From assembly GCA_933822405.4 (NCBI GenBank), contig CAKOGP040001869.1:702816-766815 (forward strand): DNA of 64,000 nt. Reading direction: 5' to 3'. Below the pieces are notes generated by a model. It had not been told where the DNA came from and did no database searches. It saw only the letters and a program-made list of their open reading frames with translations. Below are positions 11,061 through 20,990 of the stretch, one piece after another (position 1 is the first letter of the stretch; each line of letters begins with the position of its first letter). Origin of the DNA: Cylindrotheca closterium. Its lineage: Eukaryota > Bacillariophyta > Bacillariophyceae > Bacillariales > Bacillariaceae. Made by a program: the position numbers and the translations under genes.

Positions 11061-11553
11061 GGACCTTTTCCACCGGTGTCAACTTCCGCTGGCGAATGTT
11101 TGGCTTTTGGGCCTTCTCCTTCGATCGGATTGTTAATAACTAATACCTAATCGTGAGGAATGAGGATCGGCCGGCGTACATGTGTGTCTGTCCATCATCC
11201 GGATTACTTCCGTTTCAGAGGTCTGAAAACGACGCAGATGGTCGCAAAACTGTTTGCTTGCGGTAAAAAACGACGTAACAGCTGGTACAAACACAAGTAT
11301 CGTAAGTAAGAATCCCGTTCGGACTTTCTATTCTGGTACTGGCTTCCACCAAAAAATCCAGGTAGGGTTCCCATCCTTTCGTTCGTAGTGATTCTACGGA
11401 CATCATACGTACAAGAAGTGAACGAACGCCAGTGAAAAATGGGCAGGTCACTCGGATCTTGTCAAGACTCCACGACAGTGTTACTCATAATATTGTCGTT
11501 ATCGTACTCGATACTACATTCATTAATACCCAAACAAAACTATATCATTCAAG
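11061..11553. promoter_or_regulatory. Shared upstream region between divergent genes
   Basis: 493 bp between the starts of the glycosyltransferase (-) and the 14-3-3 gene (+). No TATA box or initiator stands out; no supported small ORF. Confidence 0.45.
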
Positions 11554-11883
11554 ATGGATCGCGACGCTCTCGTATACAAGGCCAAGCTTGCTGAACAAGC
11601 CGAGCGCTTTGATGAAATGGTCCTTCAAATGAAGGAAGTGGCCAAGCAACCCACGGAGTTGTCGGTCGAAGAACGTAACTTGTTGTCTGTTGCCTACAAG
11701 AACGTGATTGGAGCCCGTCGTGCTTCTTGGCGTGTTGTCACCAGCATTGAGCAAAAGGGATCCGACAAGATTGAGATCATCAAGGACTACAAGCAAAAGA
11801 TTGAAACTGAGCTTGTTGACATTTGTAATGACATTTTGGGAGTCATTGAGGAGTCATTGATCCCCAACTCCACTGCTGAGGAA

Positions 11884-11915
<32 letters not shown>

Positions 11916-12392
11916 TTACGTAAGTTTACTGTGATGGATTGTGGTGGTGGTTGTTGTTGTTGATTTGCCCATTCATGAATGACGTGATGCTCACACGATT
12001 CATTCATTCATTGATTCACTCCTTTCTTCACCCTTTAGCACCGTTACCTTTCCGAGTTCCAAGTTGGCGATGTCCGCAAGGAATCTGCCGGAGCCGCCCT
12101 GGATGCTTACCAAGCCGCCAGTGGAATTGCCTCTTCTGACCTTCCACCAACGCACCCCATCCGTCTTGGACTTGCCCTCAACTTTTCCGTCTTTCACTAC
12201 GAGATTCTGAACTCGCCAGACCAAGCGTGCCAAATCGCCAAACAAGCCTTTGACGACGCCATTGCCGAGCTGGATACGCTGAACGAAGAATCATACAAGG
12301 ACTCTACTCTTATCATGCAATTGCTTCGCGATAACTTGACCTTGTGGACAAGTGATCAAGATGCTGATGGTGCTGATAAGGATGAAGAGTAA
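11554..12392 (+). CDS. 14-3-3 protein
   Basis: Phosphoserine/threonine-binding adaptor that acts as a dimer in the cytosol and nucleus. Two exons, 11554-11919 and 12039-12392, with a phase-0 intron of 119 nt; 239 aa, close to the family norm of about 245. Both family signatures are present: [16 protein letters not shown] (about residues 46-61) and [18 protein letters not shown] (about 210-227). The phosphopeptide-binding Lys/Arg/Arg/Tyr set can be traced through the [19 protein letters not shown] and HRYLSEF segments. The C-terminal tail is short and acidic ([12 protein letters not shown]). The intron contains an ATTCATTC microsatellite near 11998-12012. Very secure identification. Confidence 0.97.
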
Positions 12393-13137
12393 ACTGAAAC
12401 TGTACCGGTATCGTGACCGAACAGTGTACTACGTTACTACTACTTACTCATCCGTCTAATCATCATCATCTAGGGGCTGAACATGTTGTTGTTGCTGCCT
12501 GACTAATCTTGCAGTCGTCTTTTTTAATCATTTTCTAAATTTGTTATTCGTTTGGCAAATCTATTTCATTTTTGTACTGCTACTGTCATTCTGCTGGATA
12601 TGCTGTAGTGATTGTTGTCTGACTTCAAAGTGTTGATGGATGATGCAAGATTGTCACTTTGGCTCGTGCAAGCCTCGCCAAAACTAGGAGATGACATGTT
12701 CCTGATCGTATAGTGATAGTATAGTGTACAGACAGGTAGGGAGATGAGGAGGTTATTAAAGACTGAACAAGGCGAGAGGATTGCAGCCAGCGGTGAGGGA
12801 AAGATCCATTGAGTAGCTTATTTTGCTACCTATCAACATTTTGAGCGAGAGTCTCGATGCATTTGCATGTCGCACGACTGACTGGGACTGACTGACTCAC
12901 TTGAGCTTTCGGTCAAAGGAAATCATCCTCGTCAACAAACAGTACAGTACTGATATGGTAGTAGAACATGATCATGGGATTCGCAAATGTCTGCAGCATA
13001 GCAAAAGAGGAGTTGTGATATTCTGATCTTTCTGCCCATTAGCATATGTTGTCAAACAAACCAATGTAGCATCTAGTAATACTACGTCTCGAGATATATA
13101 ATCTATAGCCTTAGGAACACACAGTGCTTTATTATTC
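12393..13137. other. Convergent intergenic region
   Basis: Between the 3' ends of the 14-3-3 and Nudix genes. Carries short tandem phrases (CATCATCAT near 12460, GACTGACTGGGACTGACTGACTCAC near 12875-12899). No supported gene. Confidence 0.6.
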
Positions 13138-14324
13138 TTATTGGCAATCACCGCTCCGCAGTTCTCGCAGAATATCCAAAAAGCCATTCGAGTCTGGGGA
13201 AATTTGACCAGTTCGTATGAGGTAATCAATAATGACAACATAACAGTTGGGTTTGATCGGATCGGCATAGTCCATTGCCATGGATTCCTTGACCTGGTCC
13301 ATGGTCCAAAGCATAAAGCCTTGGACTTCTCCATCGACTGGTTTTGGCTCAAAGTCTGGGGGGAGGTAGAGATCGTACGTGAATTGGACGGCTCGAGTCA
13401 GTTTGTCGCTCTTGGGATCCCAGTTTTCGTAACTAATGGCTCCCACCGACTGGACTCCAGCTCTTACAATACTTTCCTCAATGCCTGCTTCTTCTTCGCA
13501 TTCCTTCACTACATTATCTATTAAGGAGATTCCGGATGGTTGTCCACCAGCAACAATGTGATCCAACATGCCTGGAAACTTGGATTTGGTGGCCGACCGT
13601 CGGCCAATCCACATCTTTGGTTCGTCCTGTCGGGATTCCTGGACGATGCCATTGATGTGGACACCGTATTCCAAGACTCCCAAGACGGTTACAGCAGCAC
13701 GTTCCATGAGAAATACAGGTGGACTGTAAAAGTTTTCGGAAACGGGAAACAATTCGTCCCTCCAACCCTTGACGAAACCTTCGTCACGGAGTTGGTTCAT
13801 CACAGTTCCGACGGCTTTGGTGCGTTCCTCCGAAGAGGTTCCTGCATCAGAGGTCAATGTCAAATAAGATTTTTTTTTACTATCATCCTCTTGCTTCAAT
13901 TCGAATACCGACGTTTTCATATTGCACAGCATTTCAGCGATTCCAGGTCGGACCTAGTATGTGACAATCGTGTCATATGCATGTCCAAGGATAGGTATAG
14001 GTATAGGTATAAGTGCAGTGAGAGTAGAGAATGAGATGGAATGATGATGCAAAACGTACAGGTATACGCAACTCTACTTACTTTTCCAACCTTGTAACCA
14101 TCCACTTTAAAATCCAAAAGGGTTGCACGAATGTCGTGAGGCATGTTGTTCACCGCTTTTACTCGGCACAACATGTCGTTCATGAGTTGTTCCTCGTCAA
14201 TTTTGGTGGCCATGGTTCGAATTTTGGATCTATGTTGCCTCAAAGATGGAACTACAAATGCTCTAGTGGAAGCAACCGACAAGAGCCCACACATTACAGT
14301 CAATGTGAGTCGTAGTGGAACCAT
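13138..14324 (-). CDS. Plastid-targeted Nudix hydrolase (TPK-like, AtNUDX20/24 type)
   Basis: Two exons, 14324-14082 and 13953-13138, with a phase-0 intron of 128 nt; 352 aa. The first ATG (14324) gives a hydrophobic signal peptide then STRAFVVP, a heterokont plastid motif with Phe at +1. The middle part (DFKVDGYKVGKVRPGIAEML across the splice, then FYSPPVFLMERAA) is the N-terminal domain found in the plant NUDX20/24 and yeast YJR142W group. The Nudix box is GGQPSGIS...VVKECEEEAGI, with KE for RE and Ser in place of the first Glu, as I recall is usual in this branch. Relatives have been linked to clean-up of damaged thiamine diphosphate; that role is inferred here. The C-terminus is complete. 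Confidence 0.87.
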
Positions 14325-14504
14325 CCTTATTGCCACCCCGAGAAAGTGGTGGAGGTTTTCTCCAAATCCGGGTTCTTATCAGGATCCAAGCTGGAGGATG
14401 AAGTTACTGTAGAGATTGAACCGCTGAACTGCCATCCATTCTACCATTTAATTAAAATAACACTTCTGATTACAATGGCCATTCTGATCTATATATCTAT
14501 ATTG

Positions 14505-14570
14505 TTTGAATGAATGAATGAATGATTGAATCAATCCTATTCCTACTACATGATTGATTGATTGATTCAT
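14505..14570. repeat. (TGAA)n/(TTGA)n microsatellite
   Basis: TGAATGAATGAATGAATGATTGAATCAATCC followed by TGATTGATTGATTGATTCATTC, ending next to the stop codon of the coiled-coil gene. Confidence 0.85.
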
Positions 14571-15779
14571 TCACCAAATTCGACCCATTTTGTGGTTCAA
14601 AATTGATTCCCAATCCGGGCAGTTTCCGTTCCTGACTCGTCTCCACCGTTGTTGTTCTTGGTTCTCAATCAAGAGATCATCTTCTTCTAGCAGTTGCCTT
14701 CTCATGGGAGATGTCACGTCATTGATCGCCATTTGAACCGGAACGCTGCCTCTGACAATATAACGGATCGAACCAGGCTGATCGTAGTGGGGATCTAGTT
14801 TCACACTCTTGAGTGATGGCTGCAGAGTGGAATCCCAACTTGCGGTTGGCAGCGTTTGTTGGAGTGTTTTTTCCAGACTGACTGGGACGATCGAGGCGGC
14901 TGCAGAAGAACAAGTGTCAATAGTAGGTGCCGGTGATACGCTCGGGTAGATGATTCCAAATGAGAAATCGAGTTCAATCAATCGACTGACGCTGCGCGGT
15001 GAACGATTGACTTCAGGCTGGGAGGAGTTTGCTGATTGCACTGCTTTCGTCGCTCGAGCTGTAGTATCAGGAGTTTGATATCCTTGTTTAGCTTCGCTGC
15101 TAACTTCGTTTCTCGTTGGTGTGGCTGGCAACTTGTTTGCATCCTCCTTGTCTTCATCCTTCGTCTCTTGAGCAGTAGTCCCACCAGATTCCATATCTGC
15201 CATTAACGGATTTGACCTTTGTCCGGAACCCTTTTCGGTTTGCTGCACTTTGTCAATAAATTCTTGATACGGTTTCGAGTCTGAAATTCCAAAATCACTA
15301 CTCCGAGCGTCAGGAGACACCAAGATTCCACCACCTATGGAATGCCTTGGTGATGACAGATCAAGTTCCTTAAAATCTTCAAAGCCATGATCTTGAATCA
15401 TCTTTTCAAACTCAGCAATGTGCTGTTCGACATGCTCTCGCCATGACTCTTCAGTCATCTCACTTGGCACGTCAGGTTCCAATTCCGCAAGCTTTGCATG
15501 AAGACTTTTGCTGTCTTCCAATAGTTGCTTTCGATACTGAGCAACCATTTTTTGATATTCTTTGATGTCATGCTCACCACCCTTGTACTTCTTCAAGGAT
15601 GCCAGAGCTTTCTCTCGGTTCAGGCGGTCGGCTTCCTTTAGTTCCCGTTGTCGCTTCTGCCACAGGCCCTGTTGTTTGCTTCGATAGTTGTTGAGAATCG
15701 TAGCGGCTCCTTTCTTCTGTTCTCGGTCAGCTTCCTTTAGTGCCTTTTGTTGCTTTTGCCATTCTTCCATGTAACTCAT
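14571..15779 (-). CDS. Coiled-coil protein of unknown function
   Basis: 402 aa, single exon; family not recognised. The N-terminal 75 residues contain a 33-residue repeat: WQKQQKALKEADR starting at W7 and WQKRQRELKEADR starting at W40, each followed by a basic helical segment. A charged coiled coil continues to about 140 (EYQKMVAQYRKQLLEDSKSL). The middle (about 140-270) is Ser/Thr/Asp/Glu-rich and probably disordered. The C-terminal part (about 270-402) looks folded, with hydrophobic strands (RLIELDFSFGIIYPSV, GSIRYIVRGSVPVQMAI) and a Trp-rich end. There is no signal peptide or membrane segment. It shares a 310-bp upstream region with the esterase gene on the + strand. Likely a lineage-specific cytosolic protein. 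Confidence 0.85.
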   Translation of the reverse strand: MSYMEEWQKQQKALKEADREQKKGAATILNNYRSKQQGLWQKRQRELKEADRLNREKALASLKKYKGGEHDIKEYQKMVAQYRKQLLEDSKSLHAKLAELEPDVPSEMTEESWREHVEQHIAEFEKMIQDHGFEDFKELDLSSPRHSIGGGILVSPDARSSDFGISDSKPYQEFIDKVQQTEKGSGQRSNPLMADMESGGTTAQETKDEDKEDANKLPATPTRNEVSSEAKQGYQTPDTTARATKAVQSANSSQPEVNRSPRSVSRLIELDFSFGIIYPSVSPAPTIDTCSSAAASIVPVSLEKTLQQTLPTASWDSTLQPSLKSVKLDPHYDQPGSIRYIVRGSVPVQMAINDVTSPMRRQLLEEDDLLIENQEQQRWRRVRNGNCPDWESILNHKMGRIW

Positions 15780-16089
15780 TTTTGCCTATTGTGTTGGATG
15801 TTGGGACAATATATCTTGAATGATTGCTTCCGATACTCTTCTGGTTCTCTGATACCAAAGATGAGTTCAACTCGCTAAGACTATTTTTTTTTAGCAGTGA
15901 CTCCAGAATTTTCGATCTTGCCACACCTCTTTTTCTCGCTGTTTTCGCGGGCTTCTAGAAATTTAGCCTAAACGACTTCTCTGACTTGTATCTTTTTTAC
16001 ATCGTCAAGTTTCACAATCGAAAATCCATTTCTTCACGACCCCAGGTCAAAGATCCTTCTCGTTCTTGGACGTATATACAACCGACAAC
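15780..16089. promoter_or_regulatory. Shared upstream region between divergent genes
   Basis: 310 bp between the starts of the coiled-coil gene (-) and the esterase gene (+). Contains a T9 tract near 15885. No specific binding site could be supported. Confidence 0.45.
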
Positions 16090-17318
16090 ATGACGGTTCT
16101 TTCCACCTTTGCCAAGATTGGTTTGGGGCTTGGGCTCTCATTTGTAGCATACAAGACATATAGAGGACTGACCATGACCGAGGAGGAAAAGAAGAGAGAA
16201 GCAAACAAGAATTATTGGTTGGATCGTGTCCATCCAGAGCTGCTCAATCCAGTGGTTCGATATCAACCTGATCTCAACTTCAACACTGAACGTAAGGTTC
16301 GGTTCTTCAACTTTTTAATGGGGATCAAAGGCCCCCCTACGAAAGGGGTCAAAGCAGAGGACGTCCCAGGCATTGGAGTATGGTTTTCTCCCAAAGAGGA
16401 GGAAGGCGACACGAAAAGAGATCCCAAGGTTGCTGTTTTATATCTTCATGGTGGTGGTAGAATCATGGGTCTATATTCAAGTGGATTGCAGGCCATATTT
16501 TGCTCCAGACTTGTAAAACATCTCAATCTCCCTGTGTTCAGCGCCAAGTACCGCACCGCTTTGATTGATGATCCCTTTCCAGCGGCGCTGAATGACGCAG
16601 TGTAAGCATATCATTCGACAAACTGGGTCTACCGGTATATTTTGCTTCACCTGTGTCTCCTGTCAATAAAATCTTGTGCGTCATTCTTATATTTTGTGTC
16701 CTACTTTTCAGTGACGCCTACAAGTATCTTGTGGATTCCATCAAGAAACAAGACCCAACGGCTACCAACGACAACATTAAGATTGCACTCTGCGGCGAGT
16801 CTGCTGGCGGTGGTTTGGCAGCAGAAATGTCACAACGTTTGCTGGACGAATACAATTCCAACAATACTAAACAAGAATCATCTTATCCATTGCCCGTGGC
16901 ACAGCTCTTGATCAATCCCATGTTGGATGACAGGACTTCGGTAGAACCAAAGGAGGAATATCCAGCGAATCACTTGATTTGGAACCATCACAGCAACATT
17001 TATGCATGGTCTACCTATTTGGGACCCAATCACAAGCCAGGTCAAGACAAACTGCCAAAGTATGCTGCTGCGTCGCGACGAGAAAATTTCAAAGGTCTCC
17101 CACCTGCATGGATTACGGCTGGAAGCCTCGATTTAATGTGTCCAGAAGCGGCGGACTATGCCAAACGGCTGAAAGAGGCGGGGGTACCAACGGAATATCT
17201 GGAAATAAAGGGGGCATATCACGGTTTTGTAACCATTTGTGAAGGAGATGAGCCTCCCACGATCCCATTGTGGAAGAGTTTCAGGGAGTTTGCTCGGAAG
17301 TATTTGTTAGATGAATGA
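16090..17318 (+). CDS. HSL-type alpha/beta-hydrolase (esterase/lipase)
   Basis: Two exons, 16090-16601 and 16712-17318, with a 110-nt intron splitting a Val codon; 372 aa. It carries the hormone-sensitive-lipase family hallmarks: an HGGG oxyanion-hole motif (in LYLHGGGRIMG), the nucleophile elbow GESAGG (Ser), then a catalytic Asp in GSLDLMCPEA and His in GAYHGF near the C-terminus, so all catalytic residues are present and the enzyme should be active on carboxyl esters. The N-terminal segment (about residues 3-22, LSTFAKIGLGLGLSFVAYKTY) is hydrophobic and is a probable membrane anchor or signal. The frame runs upstream to 16066 but only with a TTG, so ATG 16090 is taken. Substrate unknown. 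The stop codon sits inside a GAATGAAT microsatellite. Confidence 0.92.
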
Positions 17319-17340
17319 ATGAATGAATGAATGAATGAAA
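17307..17340. repeat. (GAAT)n microsatellite overlapping a stop codon
   Basis: About seven GAAT units begin in the last codons of the esterase gene (DE-stop is read from GATGAATGA) and run into the 3' UTR. Length changes here would not alter the protein, because each register gives an immediate TGA or TAA-like stop in the coding frame only at the first unit. Confidence 0.8.
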
Positions 17341-17650
17341 CGATTTTGAAACGGAGATCATGCATGTGGACATAATTTGATGACGATCGCATACATCGTC
17401 TTGAAATCACAGTGCTATACTGTTGTGAATGGCTGCCTGGCAAATATTGCACAATATGAAATCGTCGATACTGACTCTGTGGTGTATACTATTCTGATGC
17501 AATTCAACAATGGATTTACTGCTACCTACCTACAATCAACAGAAATAGCAGAGATATCATCGCACCAGTCCCAATCACACCAATTCAAACTTGCACAGAA
17601 CTACATCTTGTCTTTTAAAAAAAAAATAGTTACAAGCATCAAGTTCAACC
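17341..17650. other. Convergent intergenic region
   Basis: 3' flanks of the esterase and GDT1-like genes; includes an A9 tract near 17619 (T-rich on the minus strand). No supported gene. Confidence 0.6.
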
Positions 17651-18511
17651 CTAGCTCTCGAAAAAGACGGAATGGATACCAAATACCAAAAAGATGAAAC
17701 CTCCTCCCAGAGACACAGTCCTTTCTGAAATTCTTGCAGCCAACATTCTTCCTCCCAAAACAGCCACACCAGTACACATTGTATGTCCAATGCACCCTCC
17801 AAGGGTGACACCATATGGATTCTTAGCAGCAGCAAGGGCTATTGTAGCAATCTGAGAACGATCTCCCCATTCGGCCAAAAAAGTCAATGAAAATGATTGG
17901 ATCGCGACTTCGGCAAACCCAGTTTTCATTGGACTTGTTGGAACACTGCTTTGACCAGATTCTTCATCCTTCTTGGGATGCAAAAGTTCCTCTTCCACTT
18001 CTTCCAATTCCTCACTGACGGCATTGGCATCCATACTTCGCGAGTCATTGATTAGCTTGAATCCAAAGTAAAGGAATAAGAATCCTCCAAGAATGTGTGT
18101 GTACTTGACAGGAATCATGGTTGGCAAAACGAGACCCATGAGGGTACTAAGAACTGTCATGACATACAAAGCGAGTACTGCTCCAAGAAAGACAGCAGAT
18201 CGTTGTTGTCTCATGCTCATCACCGCGGCAATGAAAAAGGTCTTGTCCCCAATTTCAGTAGCAATGATCATGGAAACTCCAGCTGTAAATCCCTTCCAAA
18301 ATCCTCCTTTGCTAACCGGCAGCCATCCTCCTGTAGGAAATTGTTGAGCAATCACCTTCCATCCATGTGAGAATTCTTCCTTGCTCAATTTGGAATCGTG
18401 ATTTTCGTCCAATCGATCAAAAAGACCCGACGGAGGGAGCTCTTGTGCGCAGGTTGTCCATAGTGTGCAGCACAGCAACAGAAGAAGCAGACTGCGCCGA
18501 GAGAGCATCAT
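17651..18511 (-). CDS. GDT1/TMEM165-family (UPF0016) cation transporter with N-terminal EF-hand
   Basis: Single exon, 286 aa. The family exports Mn2+/Ca2+ against H+ into the Golgi, ER or plastid compartments. Both hallmark ExGD(K/R)(S/T) motifs are present: EIGDKT at residues 86-91 in the first half and EWGDRS in the second, each at the start of a three-helix repeat. A signal peptide (1-22) precedes a canonical EF-hand loop: D35, N37, D39, K41, S43 and E46 occupy the six ligand positions. The known bacterial, yeast and human members I recall lack this. The acidic linker between repeats (SEELEEVEEELLHPKKDEE) is typical of eukaryotic members. The EF-hand would lie on the lumenal side if the signal is cleaved. 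It shares a 322-bp promoter region with the fumarate reductase gene. Confidence 0.93.
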   Translation of the reverse strand: MMLSRRSLLLLLLCCTLWTTCAQELPPSGLFDRLDENHDSKLSKEEFSHGWKVIAQQFPTGGWLPVSKGGFWKGFTAGVSMIIATEIGDKTFFIAAVMSMRQQRSAVFLGAVLALYVMTVLSTLMGLVLPTMIPVKYTHILGGFLFLYFGFKLINDSRSMDANAVSEELEEVEEELLHPKKDEESGQSSVPTSPMKTGFAEVAIQSFSLTFLAEWGDRSQIATIALAAAKNPYGVTLGGCIGHTMCTGVAVLGGRMLAARISERTVSLGGGFIFLVFGIHSVFFES

Positions 18512-18833
18512 ATTATTGATCCTGGAATATTATATATATATATATATATATATGTCTATACTGAAATGGAAGCAACACTACCACCGCAACAATGAAGTGC
18601 CGAATTATTGTAGCTTTTGGTCTTTCCCAATGCGCAGGTGCGACAGTCACACGTGCTATGATGATTCAAACGACCAAAACGTCGGTCAGACCAACGCCTC
18701 TTTTTTGTTTTTTTATCATTCATTCTTCTTTTCACTTCTCATGTTTTATGTGTTGTTCATTGGCGTTCGCATTGTACTTGGTACCGGTACATCATGACCT
18801 CATGACATTTCTCAGTATTATTATTTTACATGA
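18512..18833. promoter_or_regulatory. Shared upstream region with (AT)n repeat
   Basis: 322 bp between divergent starts. Contains a (TA)n run of about 26 bp at 18529-18553 and a GGTACCGGTAC palindromic phrase at 18780-18790. Confidence 0.55.
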
Positions 18834-20483
18834 ATGAATAATATTCTATTTCACAAAGGAAAAACACTACTCTGTCTTTATCTCATATCACTGATTGCCA
18901 TGACGACATCTTCCGAAGAAATCTATGATTGCATTATTATTGGTTCGGGCCTGGCTGGAATGACGACCGCTCTCAGTTGCCTGGATCGTGGTGCCAAGGT
19001 TGTCATGCTGGAAAAAGAAGCCAAACTTGGAGGCAACAGCATGAAGGCTTCTTCCGGCATTAATGCTGCTTGTCCTATTGATGATGGTGATGGCACTACT
19101 ACTGTCTCCCAACAACAAGAGATTGACGCCTTTGTACAAGATACCAAAAAGTCAGCGGGGAGTCAACCAAACGCGGCCTTGATTGAAATCTTGGTGAACC
19201 AGTCTGCACCAGCACTGATGTGGCTCAAGGATCGAGTCCAAGTGGATCTATTGCAATGCAAAACCCGACTTGGAGGACATTCCTCGAAGCGTACCTTTCG
19301 GCCTGTCAAGGGTGCGGTCGGATATTCGGTCATGAGTGGCATGCAAAAAGCGCTGGAGGCATATCATGCAGCTGAGAGTGGTGATGGTCAAGATCCATCT
19401 CCACCATCCAACAAGGGTAGACTCACCATCATGACGGAAATCAAAATGACTGGATTGGTGACAGGTGAGGATGGCAAATCTGTGATTGGTGTGACGGCCA
19501 CTGCTGGTCCTGAATCATCATCAGAGGAAACTATTATTCAGTTGAAATCCAAAAATATCGTTTTGGCGACTGGAGGATTTGCTGCCGATCGAACCAAGTC
19601 ATCCCTCTTGGCCCAACATAGACCGGATTTATTGAAGATGCCAGCCACCTTTGGGGATTTCTCCACGGGCGACGGGATTCAATTGGCAACTAGTACTACT
19701 TCTTCCATCAAGGCAAAAACCTGTCTCATGGACAAGGTTCAGATCCATCCCACTGGATTTGTTGATCCTGCCGATCCCACCAGTCCCACCAAGTTCTTGT
19801 GCGCAGAATTACTCCGAGGCATTGGTGGAATTCTATTGAATGAACAGGGAGAGCGCTTTTGCAATGAACTTGGAACACGAGATTACGTGGTGAACAAAAT
19901 GATGATGCAAGAACAGCAAGAAAAAGTCTTTTACATCGTGCTTGGATCCAACGCAGCCAAGGCGGGAGCCGAACATGTTGGATTCTATACCTGGAAGAAA
20001 CTGCTACAGAAACATACAGGAATCCAAGAGACTGCTCAAACCATGGGGATTCCAAAAGAAAGACTAGAGGCTACCATTGCCGACTATTGCGCCGCCGCCT
20101 CCAAGGGCGCCGAGGATGCTCATGGCAAGACCTTCTTTCCCAACCTCTTTATGGACAACTTGCAAGAAGAAGAGTTTTTGGTCGGAAAGGTGACGCCTGT
20201 ATTGCACTATTGCATGGGTGGGTTGAGTGTCAATCCTCAAGGCAAGGTATTGGACGAAGACAACAATGTCATTCCTGGTTTGCATGCTGTAGGAGAAGTA
20301 GCCGGAGGCACTCACGGCGATAACCGTCTGGCTGGTAACAGTCTATTGGAATGTCTGGTCTTTGGACGAATCATTGGAGAGAATCTGCCTCTGCAGCAAG
20401 AGGCTGATGAAACAAAAGTTGTGGTGCAAGAAACAACAACTCATTCCTCCAAAGTGAACACGAGAAACACCGAATGCGCCTAA
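18834..20483 (+). CDS. Soluble fumarate reductase (FRDS/OSM1-like flavoprotein)
   Basis: Single exon, 549 aa. FAD enzyme reducing fumarate to succinate, of the yeast FRD1/OSM1 and kinetoplastid type. The FAD-binding GSGLAGM motif lies about residue 36, followed by the E of LEKEAKLGGNSMKASSGIN, the substrate-site HPTGFV, and the C-terminal AGGTHGDNRLAGNSLLECLVFGR that closes the FAD site. There is no cytochrome b5 or ApbE-like extra domain. ATG 18834 gives a short hydrophobic leader (about 11-22). A second Met at 18900 (MTTSS) would give a leaderless cytosolic form; yeast OSM1 makes two forms from two starts, so dual localisation is possible. It can regenerate the fumarate/succinate couple used by the class 1A dihydroorotate dehydrogenase at the window's left edge. 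Confidence 0.93.
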   Translation: MNNILFHKGKTLLCLYLISLIAMTTSSEEIYDCIIIGSGLAGMTTALSCLDRGAKVVMLEKEAKLGGNSMKASSGINAACPIDDGDGTTTVSQQQEIDAFVQDTKKSAGSQPNAALIEILVNQSAPALMWLKDRVQVDLLQCKTRLGGHSSKRTFRPVKGAVGYSVMSGMQKALEAYHAAESGDGQDPSPPSNKGRLTIMTEIKMTGLVTGEDGKSVIGVTATAGPESSSEETIIQLKSKNIVLATGGFAADRTKSSLLAQHRPDLLKMPATFGDFSTGDGIQLATSTTSSIKAKTCLMDKVQIHPTGFVDPADPTSPTKFLCAELLRGIGGILLNEQGERFCNELGTRDYVVNKMMMQEQQEKVFYIVLGSNAAKAGAEHVGFYTWKKLLQKHTGIQETAQTMGIPKERLEATIADYCAAASKGAEDAHGKTFFPNLFMDNLQEEEFLVGKVTPVLHYCMGGLSVNPQGKVLDEDNNVIPGLHAVGEVAGGTHGDNRLAGNSLLECLVFGRIIGENLPLQQEADETKVVVQETTTHSSKVNTRNTECA

Positions 20484-20561
20484 AATTGATTAAAAAATGA
20501 TGTAGTATATGGATTCTATTCATGATATATAAAGTAAAAATGGAAGTGCGTTGCTTGCTTC

Positions 20562-20990
20562 TTAGACCACCAATGTGGAAAAGTCATCCATGATAGAGGC
20601 AAAGTCGACATCTGAAAGGGCTCGGTTTCGTTGTCTTCGGCGATGTGACGATCTCTTTTGTTGCGTAGACTGGCTAGTGCAACTATCACTACTGCTATTG
20701 TTCAGGGGATGTTGTTGTTGTTGTTGATTTGTATCACAGGACGATACCGAATCATCTTGGTCCATGAGCGAGGAGAATAGACTCAAGGTATCTTGTTCTT
20801 GCAACAGCACCAGGCTGTCTGTTCGTGACTCTTTTGAAGCCTCCTTCTCAAAGGCAATCATTGTGGGACTAGCGGGATAACATGATGGTAGCCCAATGGA
20901 TGGTGCGGATCTCCGTTTGGAAACTAACCTCACCACTTTCAGTGGTGTGGTAGAGAGAGTGGGGCCTTGTGGTGATTGAAGTGGAGTCAT
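20562..20990 (-). CDS. Small Ser/Gln-rich protein, member A of an undescribed family
   Basis: 142 aa, single exon, function not recognised. It is related to the 336-aa protein 1.2 kb further on. Both share, in the same order, a basic SxxR/RRS stretch, IGLPSxYPA (residues about 32-40 here), an acidic Ser/Leu helix region (LSLFSSLMDQDDSVSS) and a C-terminal block in which RRR(Q/N)-type basic residues precede DFxxIxxDFS(T/S)L at the very end. A Gln run (QQQQQ) and an Arg/His-rich patch (SSHRRRQRNR) lie before the C-terminal block; the patch may be a nuclear signal. There is no signal peptide or membrane segment. Likely a regulatory or scaffold protein with two short linear motifs. Confidence 0.8.
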   Translation of the reverse strand: MTPLQSPQGPTLSTTPLKVVRLVSKRRSAPSIGLPSCYPASPTMIAFEKEASKESRTDSLVLLQEQDTLSLFSSLMDQDDSVSSCDTNQQQQQHPLNNSSSDSCTSQSTQQKRSSHRRRQRNRALSDVDFASIMDDFSTLVV

